This document shows positions 33,703 to 44,527 of a stretch of 64,000 nucleotides of DNA, piece by piece; the stretch's first letter is position 1; every line of letters begins with the position of its first letter. The DNA is taken from assembly GCA_033239125.1 (NCBI GenBank), contig BSWB01000001.1:9374501-9438500 (forward strand). The letters are read 5' to 3'. The notes beneath the pieces are model-generated. The model did no database searches, had not been told where the DNA came from, and saw nothing but the letters and a program-made list of their open reading frames with translations. Origin of the DNA: Fagopyrum homotropicum (lineage: Eukaryota > Streptophyta > Magnoliopsida > Caryophyllales > Polygonaceae). The translations under genes and the position numbers were made by a program.

Positions 33703-34612
33703 TTTCCTACTTCTTTTGGGCATACTTACTTATTACTTGCAGTGGATTATGTTTCCAAGTGGGTGGAAGCAAAGGCCACCAAAACTGATGATTCTAAAGT
33801 GGTTGCAGCATTTCTTAAGGACAATATATTTGCAAGATTTGGAATCCCGAAAACTTTGATAAGTGATAGGGGCGGGGCACCCATTTTTGCAGCAAGACAA
33901 TCACCGCTCTCCTTAAGAAGTATCACGTCCACCAACGAGTGTCAACAGCCTACCATCCGCAAACAAATGGTCAAGCGGAGGTGTCCAACCGGGAAATCAA
34001 AACCATCCTTGAAAAGACGGTTTCTCCCGAAGGAAAGATTAGAGTTTGAAGCTAAACGACGCTCTATGGGCATACCGGACAGCATATAAGACTCCTATAG
34101 GGATGTCTCCCTTCCTGCTTGAGTTCAGAAAAGCTTGCCACCTTCCGGTGGAGCTTAAGCACAAGGCATGGTGGGCGGTGAAGAAGTGCAACATGAATGT
34201 AGAAGAGGTAGGAGAGTTCCGGAAGCTCCAACTGCAAGAGTTAGAGGAATTGAGGCTCGATGCGTATGACCATGCCAGTGCATACAAAGAAAATACCAAA
34301 GCGTGGCATGACCAAAACATCCTCCGGAAAGACTTCAAAGTGGGTAACAAAGTTCTTCTTTTTCAATCTCGTTTGAAGCTTTTTAGCAGGTAAGCTGCGT
34401 TCAAGGTGGACAAGTCCGTACGTGATAGCCGAAGTGTACCCTCATGGCGCTGTGGGTCTTTATGATCCACAAACGCACAAGGTATTCAAGGTCAAAGGGA
34501 CAAAGTCTCAAGCCCTACCTTGAAGGAGTGAAGAATGACCCCATTGATGAAATGGTGTTGGAGAAGGCCCAAGCAGAGAAATAGGGTCTCTACGTCGAGC
34601 CAACGACGTAAA
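33703..34612 (+). pseudogene. Athila-like integrase core and C-terminal part, frameshifted
   Basis: Continues the integrase broken at 30154: SFGHTYLLLAVDYVSKWVEA, then FGIPKTLISDRG (second catalytic Asp). After a frameshift near 33868 it reads VSTAYHPQTNGQAEVSNREI (catalytic Glu region), and after another shift near 34046 LNDALWAYRTAYKTPIGMSP. The chromatin-facing end follows in a further frame (a reading like LRSRWTSPYVIAEVYPHG). At least three frame changes and several stops make it non-functional. Confidence 0.88.
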
Positions 34613-34665
34613 ACAAAAGCACTGCTCGGGAGGCAACCCGAAGGAATAAGAAGAGGAACTTCTGT

Positions 34666-35460
34666 CAAGTAAACCGCCCCCGCGGCCTCATGTCACCGCC
34701 CCCGCGGTGACACCTTTGCCCAGCGCCGCCCCCGACGCTGGGCCTGCGTATGCAACATCCCTGTCACCGCCCCCGTGGTGACATCCCCACGCCCCTACAG
34801 CGGCCACTCTTTACATGCATCCCCAGTGCCGCCCCCGACGATGGGTCTGCATTCCCCTCTCCCTTTTAACCGCCCGCACGGTGACAAGCCCCCGCCCTTG
34901 CGGATTTACCGAGAAAAGAAATAAAAAAGGAAATTCCAAAATACCCTACACCTACCTACCCCACCAACCCCTCTGTCCTTCCTCACCTACCACTCGTTCT
35001 CTCTCCCGACCTCTCATCCCCACAAGATCAACGCCCCTGCGCCCTGCTCTCTCCCTCACAACACCCTGCGCCACCCTTGCCCGCTCCTACGCCACCACTC
35101 CGACGCCCTTTCCGACGCCCCTGCGATGCCCTCCTCAAGCTCTACCACCACCACCCTCAATCTCTCCAAACTTCAACCCTAAACACCTCCAACCACCAAC
35201 ACTCACCTCCCATCACCCTCCACCACCACCGGCGACATATCCACCAACCAAAAGCCATCGGAAAGCTCCCCAGCTCCACCACCAGCGAAGCTGTCAAGAA
35301 TCGCCTACTTGTTGTTCTCCCGCCCCTACGCCTGCAAGGATCCGCACCTACGCCTCACCGCCCCCGCGCATATCACAGCCGCCCCTACGGAAATAGCAAC
35401 AAAGGGTTCGTCTTCTTTCTCTGTGTTTGAAAATTCTAATTCCTTTGCCTCAACTCTTTG
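34666..35460. repeat. C-rich linker with GC-rich palindromic words
   Basis: Lies between the integrase and the third ORF of the Athila-like element. 34666-34905 has about seven copies of variants of CCGCCCCCGCGG; one is the perfect hairpin GTCACCGC-CCCC-GCGGTGAC (34692-34711). From about 34940 to 35390 the plus strand is strikingly C-rich and G-poor (CCACCACC, CCTCACC runs). Overlapping open frames here are Pro/Ser/Thr-rich by composition and show no domain. Confidence 0.6.
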
Positions 35461-35465
35461 CAAGA

Positions 35466-36830
35466 ATGGAACCACAAAGAAAATATAAGATGTCGGATGT
35501 TGAGAAGACTCGCTATGGGATTGTACAAGATCGGGTTGTGTATGCAACTCGGTTTTTGCACATCCCGATATTGGAAAAGTTGGGCATGTTGGAGAGCATG
35601 CAATCCTTCCTCACCAACGCTGGACTCGGGGACTTTCTGAAGAAGAGCGCTCCCACATACCCTGAGCTCAGCAAACAGTTCATCGCCACCTTCAACATGG
35701 GGAAGGAGGACCACGTGTGTGTTGGACTTTCCTTCAAGTTTAACAAGAAGAAATATTCACTTGACTACCTCCAGTTGCAGGATGCCTTTGGGGTGACTCT
35801 CAACCCCTCCGAGAATTGGTGGGAGCCCATTCCTACCCCGGACCTATGTGAGTTTTCGCAGGCCGCCACCGGTTCCGAGTTTCATGCCGGGGGTGAGTAT
35901 TCCAACAAACTCACTCACCCCTATTTGCAACTCCTCTCGAAGATCATCATGAGTGTCTTCTGTGGACACAAGGAAGAGAACAAGGTCGCTCTTAAAGACC
36001 TTCCATTGCTCTATGCCTGCCTACCGATGAGTGAGAAGGTGCCGGATTAGCCGTACCTCTTCCTTACCGCTTTGAAGCGGATTATGAAGAACGAGCCACG
36101 AGATATTGTTGGCGGTGGGCTGATCTCTTTGATCGCCGAGCAGGTGATGGACCTTTCTGACCTTGAGGATGGGATGGCGGTCCCATTCTACACGGAAGGT
36201 CTATTCCGGAGGTGCAAGCTCCTCCGACAAGACGGGGAGAACCTATTTTGGCTTTCCTTTGCAGATGGGAGCCACATCACCTACCTTCCACGACCGCTTC
36301 CCTTTAGAGATGAGCTCTTCGAGCTGTACATCCCGGCTGACCCATTTGTGCCGAGGCGGCCTCAGGTGGCCATTGTGGAGAGACATGCTGCGAGCTCTAG
36401 CCGAGCTCCTTATGAGGTGCATATGCCCATCCCGTACGATGAGGAGATGCCTACTACAGCGGGTGATGATGGTCCCGCAATTGAGAGCCTCCGGGCTCAG
36501 ATGGCTGCCTTGACCACTCAGCACCAAGCATGGTAGACTGAGTATCAGCAGAACATACTGCAACAGTAGCAGACTTGGCAGTCCAGCTTTGCCACGTCCA
36601 TGACCGCCCACTTTGATCGGCGTCAAGATGCTTGGTAGATGGCCCAACAACAGCATCTCGAGGCTCAGCAGTTAGCTTGGCAAACCAACTTTGAGACCAC
36701 CATTGGAGGCCGGCTGACCGCCCAACAAGACCGTCTTGACGACATTTACCGCCGGCAGGAGCACTTCTTCAGCCACTTCCCTTACCCGCCGGAGCGGGGT
36801 CCGGATGGTCCAGCCGGACCATCCCACTAG
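35466..36830 (+). pseudogene. Athila-type third ORF, interrupted by four TAG codons
   Basis: A single frame from ATG 35466 (MEPQRKYKMSDVEKTRYGIV) to TAG 36830, about 454 codons, with four internal stops and no frameshift. The first 240 residues (YATRFLHIPILEKLGM, NAGLGDFLKKSAPTYPELSK, WWEPIPTPDLCEF) resemble the ATHILA ORF-1 type protein of plant Ty3/gypsy elements. The C-terminal third is Gln/Trp-rich and coiled-coil-like (QQQHLEAQQLAWQTNF). The stops at 36048-36050, 36534-36536, about 36568 and 36636-36638 are all TAG, and three fall where the repeat pattern predicts a Gln codon. Function of this protein family is not established; the position is that of env-like genes. Confidence 0.7.
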
Positions 36831-37502
36831 TGGGTATACTCTCTTTCCCTTCTCCATCATTCATCTTTGCTTTCATTTTCCACTTTGAGGGCAAAGTGTG
36901 CTTCAAGTATGGGGGAGGGATACTATCTTGCATGTATAGTTTTTGAGTTGTTTGAGTTAATCTTTGTTTGAGTTTGTTTGAGCTGTAAATCAGTTTGTTA
37001 TTCAGTTAAAAAAAAAGAAAAAAAAAGAGAAAAAGCCAAAGAAATGAAAAAAGGCATGAAAATCCTTGGATAAACCGAAAACCCGAAAGAGCGGTTTAGG
37101 CAAAAAGAAGGTAGTCCGACCAACCTTAGGTTGGTGAAAAAATGGACTTGAGGGATGTGAGGAATAAGTGAGATCATCAAGAAAAGAAGAAGAGTGGTAA
37201 GGTGAAAACCCGGAAGGGCGACTTGGCAAAATGAGCGACACCGAGTGTAGGTTCTTCTTCCGATGTTTGGCGGCATAAGAAGGGGAATTATAAGGAGGTT
37301 GTCCGGGTAGGTCACTGTTGGAGCAATAAGGATGGTAGTTTTTCTCACTTTCTCCTCTCCTTCCTTCCTTCCTTCTTTCTTGGTTTTTCTTTTTGGTTTC
37401 TTGTCTATTTTACTACACCATGCTTCCTGAGGCCTTGTATTGATAAAACTACTGTCATATGTGTTACTCGGGACGAGTAAAAGGTCTAAGTATGGGGGAG
37501 TT
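36831..37502 (+). other. 3' untranslated part of the Athila-like element, with polypurine tract
   Basis: Contains TATGGGGGAGGG at about 36908, an A/G-rich stretch (37008-37210), and the final polypurine tract AGTATGGGGGAG (37489-37500) immediately before the LTR start. No gene. Confidence 0.7.
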
Positions 37503-39015
37503 TGATAGGTGATGGAATCACTATCATTTAGGTTAGTGTTTAGATTCTTTTCATTGTATTAGAGCCTGTTTGTGCTACTAACTTCTTAATCCAGAAGAAT
37601 AAGTTCAAAAGAAACTAAAAGAGAAGTTAGAAGCACTTGGAAGTTGAAGAGCATTCACGAAGACAAGCTTCTGTTGCCACACCGTCCCCGCGGAGCAGTG
37701 TCACCGCACCTGCGGATGACACTGCACTTTGGAACGCAGCCAACGCCTTTCCCAGCACCAGAACGAGCAAGTCACCACCCCTGCGGCCACCTCTGGATGC
37801 CCCTGCGGTGACTCACCTTGAAGAAGCAAAGACGGCACCCCAGCGCCTCTGTCTACGAACCAACCTGCGGAGCCGTGAAGCCGAAGAGCCAATGTCACCG
37901 CCCCCGCGGTGACATTGGGCCGCCCTTGCGGCTCGACATCATAAGTGACAAAAATATGAAGAGTTAGACGTTTGAAGAGCATTAAAGATCCGCCCCTGCC
38001 GAATTGCCAAGCCGCCCCTACGGCCATGAAGATCACCAAGCGTTTTGGCTTAAACCGCCCCTGCGGCCCTGAAGCCCGCCCCTGCGGTTTAGCATTAGAG
38101 ACTTTACTCCGGCTGTTTGCACCACCTTTATGGCATTAAAGGTGGTTGTTTAGGACGGCCATTTACTCCCTTTTACTGCCAATTCTAGTATAAATAGGTC
38201 CATGACTGATTGCTATAATCAACCACCATTTTCCCATTATTCTCTCTATTTTCCTTTGCTTCCCTTGTGTAATGTGCTTCTAATCTCCTTGCTACATTGG
38301 GTTGTTTTGAAGTTGCATTGCTGCTTTGGTTGTAAGTTCTTGTTTAATATAAGTATTATTAAGTATATGTTTTGTATTCCTTGTGCTTTACTCATCAAAT
38401 TGCATGTTTCTTACCACTTAGCTTGATCACCTTAGTGTTTAATTGCATGCAAAGAACTAGGATTAATAGATTCCGGGTTTGGGTCTTTAATCTAGTAGAA
38501 AACCTTTAGGTGAAAACTGGTTGTGATTACTTAAAGGAAAAGGAATACAAATATAAAGAAAAGTCTAACGGTTTTATTCTTCTCTTTATATCTCTTTGTC
38601 TTTGTTTGAAAGCTAACTTGTGACTTGTTCTTGTAGGTTTATAGAACATTAACTTGCTAAATTGTGTTGATGCCGGTTGGCTCAACACATATATATGATC
38701 AAGACGAGAACATTGCTAAAATACTTATAAAAGGAACCAACTAAAGTAGCATTGCATGCTAAGATTCAACCTAGTGTAGTCCATTTCTCATTCAATCTAT
38801 TCACATCTTCACTTATTTTCTTATGCTTTTGTCTTGCTACTTTTCAATCCACCGCCCTCCCTTTACTTGGTTACAATATCAATAATTGAATCGAATCGAA
38901 ACATCAACCAAACTCTCTTGGGTTCGACCCTTACTTAATCACTATACTTGCTATAGTGTTGAGTTCGGAAATTACTTTGATAGGATATAAACGACCTAAG
39001 AAAATATCCTCGTCA
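37503..39015 (+). mobile_element. 3' LTR of the Athila-like gypsy element
   Basis: Begins TGATAGGTGATGG right after the polypurine tract. The end is placed at CCTCGTCA by its resemblance to other Athila/Tat LTR ends (preceded by TTGGGTTCGACCCTTACTTA). The 5' part (37680-38100) carries about ten copies of CCGCCCCTGCGG-type words, including a second exact copy of the 20-nt hairpin at 37894-37913. TATA-like TATAAATAGG lies at about 38191. The matching 5' LTR is not in the window, so no age can be given. Confidence 0.7.
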
Positions 39016-39883
39016 AAAACCTAAAATTGTATCTGAAACCTTATCTAAAAGAAATACTCGAAAAAACAAACAAATTCGAAAACAAACCAGATCTGAAAGT
39101 GGATCGGGATTTCTTGAAACTCAAAATGTAGAGAACCGTAGGTCATTGCCTAATAAGGCTTTGATACCACTCTGAAACCCAGAAAACACAAGAGATCGAA
39201 GGCAATAGAGCCTATCGATAAAGAACAAGAAAAGCGCAATTTTAATGAGATTCAGAATAATTCCTATTTCCTTGGGGTCTCAAGATATTACCCAATCCAC
39301 TATCAAAACAAACAAACAAAAATTACAGGTACAAATAAACAAATCCAAAAGATAGTCCAAGAGAGTTCTTCAATGTGGCGTAAAAAATTATGATTCCTAC
39401 TTAATAACTGATGTGCGATAACAAAATCCATGAAAATATGATCGAATTAACAAAATCGATGATAACAAATGATTTTTAAGAATAACTATGAGACAAGATT
39501 TATTATGTTTTGAACGATTTGTTGGATATGTTTTTTAACAATGTGGCGTAAAAAATTATTTTGATTTGATTTGTTAAAAATATAGGAATTAGGAATAAAG
39601 ATTTAAATAATTTTAGAAAATGGCAAGTATATGGGGATTTGAAACCATTAAAGTAAAAATAGAATGAAACCATTAAAGTAAATGAACAAAATAGAAAACA
39701 ATTATATAATTTTTATAATTTAAAAATCTTTAACATTTTATTGAAGTCGTTAAAAAACATGATTTTTATTAATTATCAACGCTCTCGATCACCTTCCCTA
39801 CACACTTGAACAAGTTTTTATTATAATCCGTGAAAAAAAAGGCCAAATTTACTAAGTATGCCTTTTATAAATATTGATCTATT
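39016..39883. other. Intergenic; possible minus-strand retroelement leader
   Basis: On the minus strand TGGTATCAAAGC (39158-39169) resembles a primer-binding site preceded by CAGAGTGG. This hints at an LTR element whose LTR would lie at higher coordinates, but no LTR pair is visible. The rest is A+T rich. Confidence 0.3.
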
Positions 39884-39891
39884 AAGTAGAC

Positions 39892-42807
39892 TAAGCATGT
39901 CCACGGGTCGGACCCATCGGGTTGACGGGTCCGACCCGCCAGGTCAAGGGTACGGGAAGGGTGACCCGGACCCGTATAATAGGCCGACGCACTGGGTTGG
40001 CGACCCGCCGGGTCACGGGTCAGACCCGACGGGTCGGCAGGTTGACCATTTTTTTCAAAGACAACTTAAAAAAAAAGAGAAGAATTGGGCTTGAACCGGA
40101 ATCCCGGTTTCCTACAAATCCTGTCGGGGAGGAGGAATCAATGCCCACATAGTTCTCTTACCTTTGTTTATATCCCTGATTGACCCTTACCTTAGTCATT
40201 GGACTCTCCCGCCGATACATCCGATGACGTTTGTTTTCGTTCGTCGTCATCTTCGTCGCCTTCCTCCGCCGATAGGTTGTTTCTTTGTGTTCGCATTTTT
40301 GCTCTCCTCCAATCGGCTAGTAGGACTTGTGCCTCCAACATCTCGGGAAACATGTTTGATCTCGTCGGATCGAACACTTTTCCACTCCGGCTAAAGGTGT
40401 GCTCAACCGCTACCGTTGAGGCGGGAACGGCGAGAATTTTTGCCGCAATCTTTGAGAGGGTAGGGAACCTCATTCTCTTCAGTCGGCTCCATCACTCTAA
40501 TATGTTGAAATCCTCTTCTTCTTCATTGCCAAACTCAAAAGAAATGGTTAGATATTCATCGAGTTCCGAATGGGAGCTCGACGTGGTTTTTGCCCTTTTC
40601 GGGCCAAACAAATCTCTGGCAATTAATTTAAATTTAGAAGTAGTTGAACATGAAGGACGAGGAGGGGGTTGAGATGATTGACCTTGATCAGAAACACGAT
40701 ATTGAACCATTAAATCATCAAATAATTTTATAAGTCTAGCAAGTATGGTAGAAATATGGCAATCAAGATCTTAATCTAAATCTAAAAATTCATAATAACT
40801 TTCTAAAAATTATTTTAAACAATCTATTTTACATCTAGGATCTAACACAAATGCAACAAGAAAAACATCGGGAATAGTTGTATAATAATCTAACAATTTA
40901 CTTCGCATTGTATAAATAGCTTGTGAAATAGAATCGATTAAAAGACCTTGTTGAAGTGCAAATGCAATATTAATTGCTACATAACAAAATATTTTTGAAG
41001 TTGGTGTATAAACATAACTAAAAGTATTAGTAGCATCATAAAAATATTTAAAAATCTCCATTGCATCTGTTGCTAAAACCCAAGATTCCCCGAAAACAAA
41101 ATCACCGTCAATATGTTGTGCAGCAAAACCACTTAAAAGATCTCGATATTCATATAATTCAAAAATCATTTTGTAAGTAGAGTTCCATCTTGTACAAACA
41201 TCTTTTGGAAATTTTTTAGGATAAACGCTATTTTGTTTACAATATGCATACCATTTAGTACGTACACTGTTTTTAGACCAAAGTTCATTAAGAATTTTTC
41301 GAATAGGTTGTACTAAATCTCCAACATATGCTAAACCGTTTTGAACACAAAAGTTTAAAATATGAGCGGCACACCTAATGTGAAAAAATTTACCTCCAAT
41401 CGTCGGCTTACAATAGTTGATTAAATCTATAATGGAAGTCGTGTTAGCGGAGGCATTGTTAAAACCGATTGAAAAAACTCGTGAAACTAATCTATATTCT
41501 TCCAAAACATTTGCAATCAAACGGGCAATATTTTGGGCGGTGTGTTGTTCGTTGAAAACTCGTAATGTTAAGACTCTTTTGTTTAAAATCCAAAATTTAT
41601 CAACAAAATGACAACTAATACCCATATATGAATTTTTTTGAAAACCGTCGGTCCAAATATCTCTACAAATAGAAACCTGAATATCACCATTTTCCATAAA
41701 ATATTTAATCAATTCTTCTTTACGCATTTTATATTTAAGCATCATTTTTTTAGCGGTTTGGCGAGAAATCGGTTTATATGCGGGTTGAGCATGATGTTGC
41801 ATCCAATCATTAAAACCAACATTTCGTGCAAAACTAAATGCTAAAGAATCTACGGCTAATATTTCCGAAAACGCATCCATAGACGAAGCATGATCATTTG
41901 TAAATAACGAAGGAGGTTGGTTAGAGATAGATGCGTACCCGGTTAGTTGTGTTTGCCCTCGTGTCATTCCCATTTTTTCGGGATGCTTGTTGCGAATATG
42001 TCTCTTGTAGTTCCCGTAGCCTTATCCCTTTTGTGCTTGTATTGTGTCGAAAACAAAAATTGCATTTGACATAGTAAACCCCGTTAGCATCGGGAGCACC
42101 TTTTGTGAACCAAAATCAGAAGACCGAGCCGATAGTTGAGCGTTGTTTATCGGCTCCTCCGGGTCTTGTGTCTCGGATTCTTGGGTGTTGAGGAATGGAG
42201 GTGAATCCATGTTGATATCCTACTTCTCGTGGATCTCGTGATCTCCACTTAAGCCCCACCTTATATCCGAACCGGTTGGAGGACCGCCAACGGAATGACG
42301 TCCTCGGCTAAAACCTCCGCCGGATGAAGGACCGCTAACGGAACGTCTTCCTCGGCTAGCCATTTTTGTTTGAATGTACGCAATAAGAGTTGTAAAATGA
42401 ATAATTATAAAGAAAATTAGAGAATGAGATTAGGAGAGTAATTGAATGTAAGAGACTAAGAGTTGGAAATTATGGAGAGATTGAGAGAGTGAGTAGATGA
42501 TTGTATGAGAATTGGTGTGATATGAAATGAATTGGGTTTGGGTATTTATAGAAATATTTTTGGGTTAAATTTAATTGGTTTTTTTTTGGCTAAGTAGCCG
42601 TTACAACGGCTACCCCAACCGCTATATAGCCGTTGGGTTTTTTTTTTTTAAAAAAATCTGGCCGTTGGACGGGTCGACCCGCCGGGTCGGCGGGTAAGGA
42701 TCACCTAGACCCTTACCCGCACCCGTAACCCAGACCCGTGGTGACCTGGACCCGCCGGGTCAAAACCCGCCGGATCACGGGTAACCCGTGACCCGTGGAC
42801 ATGTTTA
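39892..42807 (-). mobile_element. hAT DNA transposon, complete ends, dead transposase
   Basis: Terminal inverted repeats TAAGCATGTCCACGGGTC and (reverse complement of the right end) TAAACATGTCCACGGGTC. The perfect 8-bp target duplication AAGTAGAC lies at 39884-39891 and 42808-42815. Both ends carry dense GACCCG/CGGGTC subterminal words (39905-40045 and 42660-42795), likely transposase-binding sites. At 2.9 kb it has the size of a full hAT element, and its single gene lies on the minus strand. Confidence 0.93.
40192..42363 (-). pseudogene. hAT transposase (BED finger, RNase H-like core, dimerisation domain)
   Basis: Read on the minus strand from ATG 42363 (MASRGRRSVSG). A BED zinc-finger region is recognisable across two frames (VYYVKCNFC in one, GYGNYKRHIRNKHPEKMG in the next). 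The long core at 41973-40810 is of the RICESLEEPER-like hAT type: VSICRDIWTDGFQKNSYMGI, FFHIRCAAHILN, CTRWNSTYKM, LVAFVLDPRCK. The C-terminal hAT dimerisation motif is at 40473-40300 (FPTLSKIAAKILAVPASTVA, FSRSGKVFDPTRS). It is broken by in-frame stops near 42225 and 40811, another about 45 bp further, and one at 40492. Frameshifts near 42110 and 42024 lie around the BED finger. The element could move only with help from an intact relative. Confidence 0.9.
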
Positions 42808-43003
42808 AAGTAGACCGGCCTATAGCATAAACACATTCAGTAAATGTACCCCTATTTTTTTTACCGTTTAAAGGCCTCATGCACATCCCTCTTGCATTCA
42901 CTCTCTTCTCTTGTTAAACATATTCGAAACATACTTTATGGTTTTTGTACTCACTTTGCTCATATCTAACAAAATTCAGTGGTTTCTTGTGTGTAATAAC
43001 TAT

Positions 43004-43465
43004 GGTCTCAAGGGAGAGTACTTCTGTCCAGTCTGTAGGACCCTAACATGCCCTGATGAAGCTTTGCAGACTCATTGTAGCCACCCGTATTGTAAGCCGA
43101 GCTTTGCCTTGATTGTGCAAACCACCAAGATTTTCCCTTATGATGGACTGTTGGTATTTGAGGTTCATATCAAGGTGCTTCTTATGGTCATTCATCATTG
43201 ACACTTCATTTACATTTATATCATGTTATTAGAATAATATTGTTGTTTTTGCAGCCCCTTCTTGAATAAGATATAATGTTGGCTGATACAAATATGAAAA
43301 GTAACTGTTCGGTGTCTGTTTGAGAAAAGCGGATGCATGTGGGAAGGCCCGATGGGCGAGTGTGTATCTCATACTTCTCGTTGTATCTTTGGCAATTATC
43401 CTGTTATCTACAATAACTGTAGAATGGAGATACCACACATACATGTACATGAACACAATAAAATA
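43004..43465 (+). pseudogene. RING/TRAF-type zinc-finger gene remnant with retained intron
   Basis: Part 1 (to 43174) reads GEYFCPVCRTLTCPDEALQT, HCSHPYCKPSF, then IFPYDGLLV. This is the RING finger of a plant TRAF-type zinc-finger protein (typical form CPDEALQTxCxHLYCKPC). A GT-AG intron of 80 bp follows (43175-43254). Part 2 starts PLLE, with a stop and a frameshift, then GCMWEGPMGECVSHTSRCIF and NNCRMEIPHIHVHEHN, the second zinc-finger block (typical GCTWQGPLSEC, CAFGNSPVVCNRC). Several zinc ligands are replaced (SF for PC, YNN for CNR). The family are presumed E3 ubiquitin ligases. The gene lies directly after the hAT element and runs at its 3' side into a short-repeat array. Confidence 0.75.
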
Positions 43466-43536
43466 TGCATTGTTTGTATTATCTTAGTCGGCTTTGATGA
43501 TTTCATAGTTGAGGCTGATATAGATATTATATTAGG

Positions 43537-44152
43537 AAACTCATACCAAAAACTCATAGTAGAAACTCAACCAGAAACTCAACAAAAAACCACACCAAAA
43601 ACTCATACCAGAAACTCAATTAAAAACCATATCAGAAACTCAACTAAAAATCATATCATAAATTTATACCAGAAACTCATACCAAAAACTCAAACAAAAA
43701 CCATACCAGAAAGTCAGAAACTCAACCATAAACTACCATAAACTACCAGAAACTCAACTAGAAATTCATACTAGAAACTCAACCAGAAGCCATATATACC
43801 AGCAACTCATACCAGAAACTCAACCAGAAACCATACTAGAAACTCAATCAGAACCTCATACCAGAAACAATATATATACCAGAAACTCATACTAGAAAAT
43901 CAACCAGAAACCATACTGGAAACTCAATCAGAAACTCATACCAGAAACTCAACCTGAAACTATACCACAAGCTCAATCAGAAACCATACCAGAAACTCAA
44001 CCATAAACCATACTAGAAATTCATACCTGAAACTCATATCAGAAACTCAACCAGAAACCATACGTAGAAACTCAACTAGAAACCATACTAGATACTCATA
44101 CTAGAAACTCAACCAGAAATCATACCAGAAACTCAACCAGAAATCATATATG
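43537..44152 (+). repeat. Short tandem array A (ATACCAGAAACTCA-type unit)
   Basis: About 45 degenerate units of 11-13 nt, alternating ACCAGAAACTCA and ACCAGAAACCAT forms. It begins within 75 bp of the zinc-finger remnant. Open frames across it are repeat shadows. The unit is related to arrays B and C through the core CATACC-GAA. Confidence 0.85.
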
Positions 44153-44173
44153 TTTGTTTGTTTTTTTTTAATA

Positions 44174-44230
44174 GAGGGGGTTAATTACTTTTACCTAACA
44201 TTAATAAATGTGGTAAAAAATAGAGTATAG
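44174..44230 (+). repeat. Copy 1 of a 60-bp flanking repeat (direct)
   Basis: GGGGGTTAATTACTTTTACC followed by AATGTGGTAAAAAA. Same word order as the copy at 46388-46448 and inverse of the copy at 44333-44390. Confidence 0.6.
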
Positions 44231-44332
44231 AAAATAAAAAGAAATAAAAAGAACCGATTTGACCAAATTCTTTAAAAAAAAATGAAAGAATTTGGTAAAC
44301 TAGGCTTTTTTTTGTTTTTGTTAAAGAAACTA

Positions 44333-44390
44333 TACCCCATATTTTTTTATCACTTTCATTTAATGGTTAGTAAAACTAATTAACCCTTCT
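44333..44390 (-). repeat. Copy 2 of the 60-bp flanking repeat (inverted)
   Basis: ATACCCCATATTTTTTTATC, then CACTTTCATTTAATGG, then AACTAATTAACCCTTCT. It is the reverse complement, with few changes, of 46388-46448. The two enclose arrays B and C. Confidence 0.8.
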
Positions 44391-44527
44391 ATTTAAAAAA
44401 AATGTTTGCCATTTGTTATTTAAGTGTAAGTTTAAAATTTTAAAAACTGAATTTGTTTTTAATTTTCTTTTATTAATTTTTTTCTCTTTTTTATTATTTT
44501 TATTTTTTTTATTTTCTAGAATGAACA

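Noticed and set aside
34815..35430. Proline/threonine-rich overlapping open frames
   Set aside because: Compositional effect of the C-rich linker of the gypsy element; two frames are open simultaneously and neither has a domain.
40199..40672. 157-codon plus-strand frame
   Set aside because: Antisense shadow of the hAT transposase dimerisation region on the minus strand.
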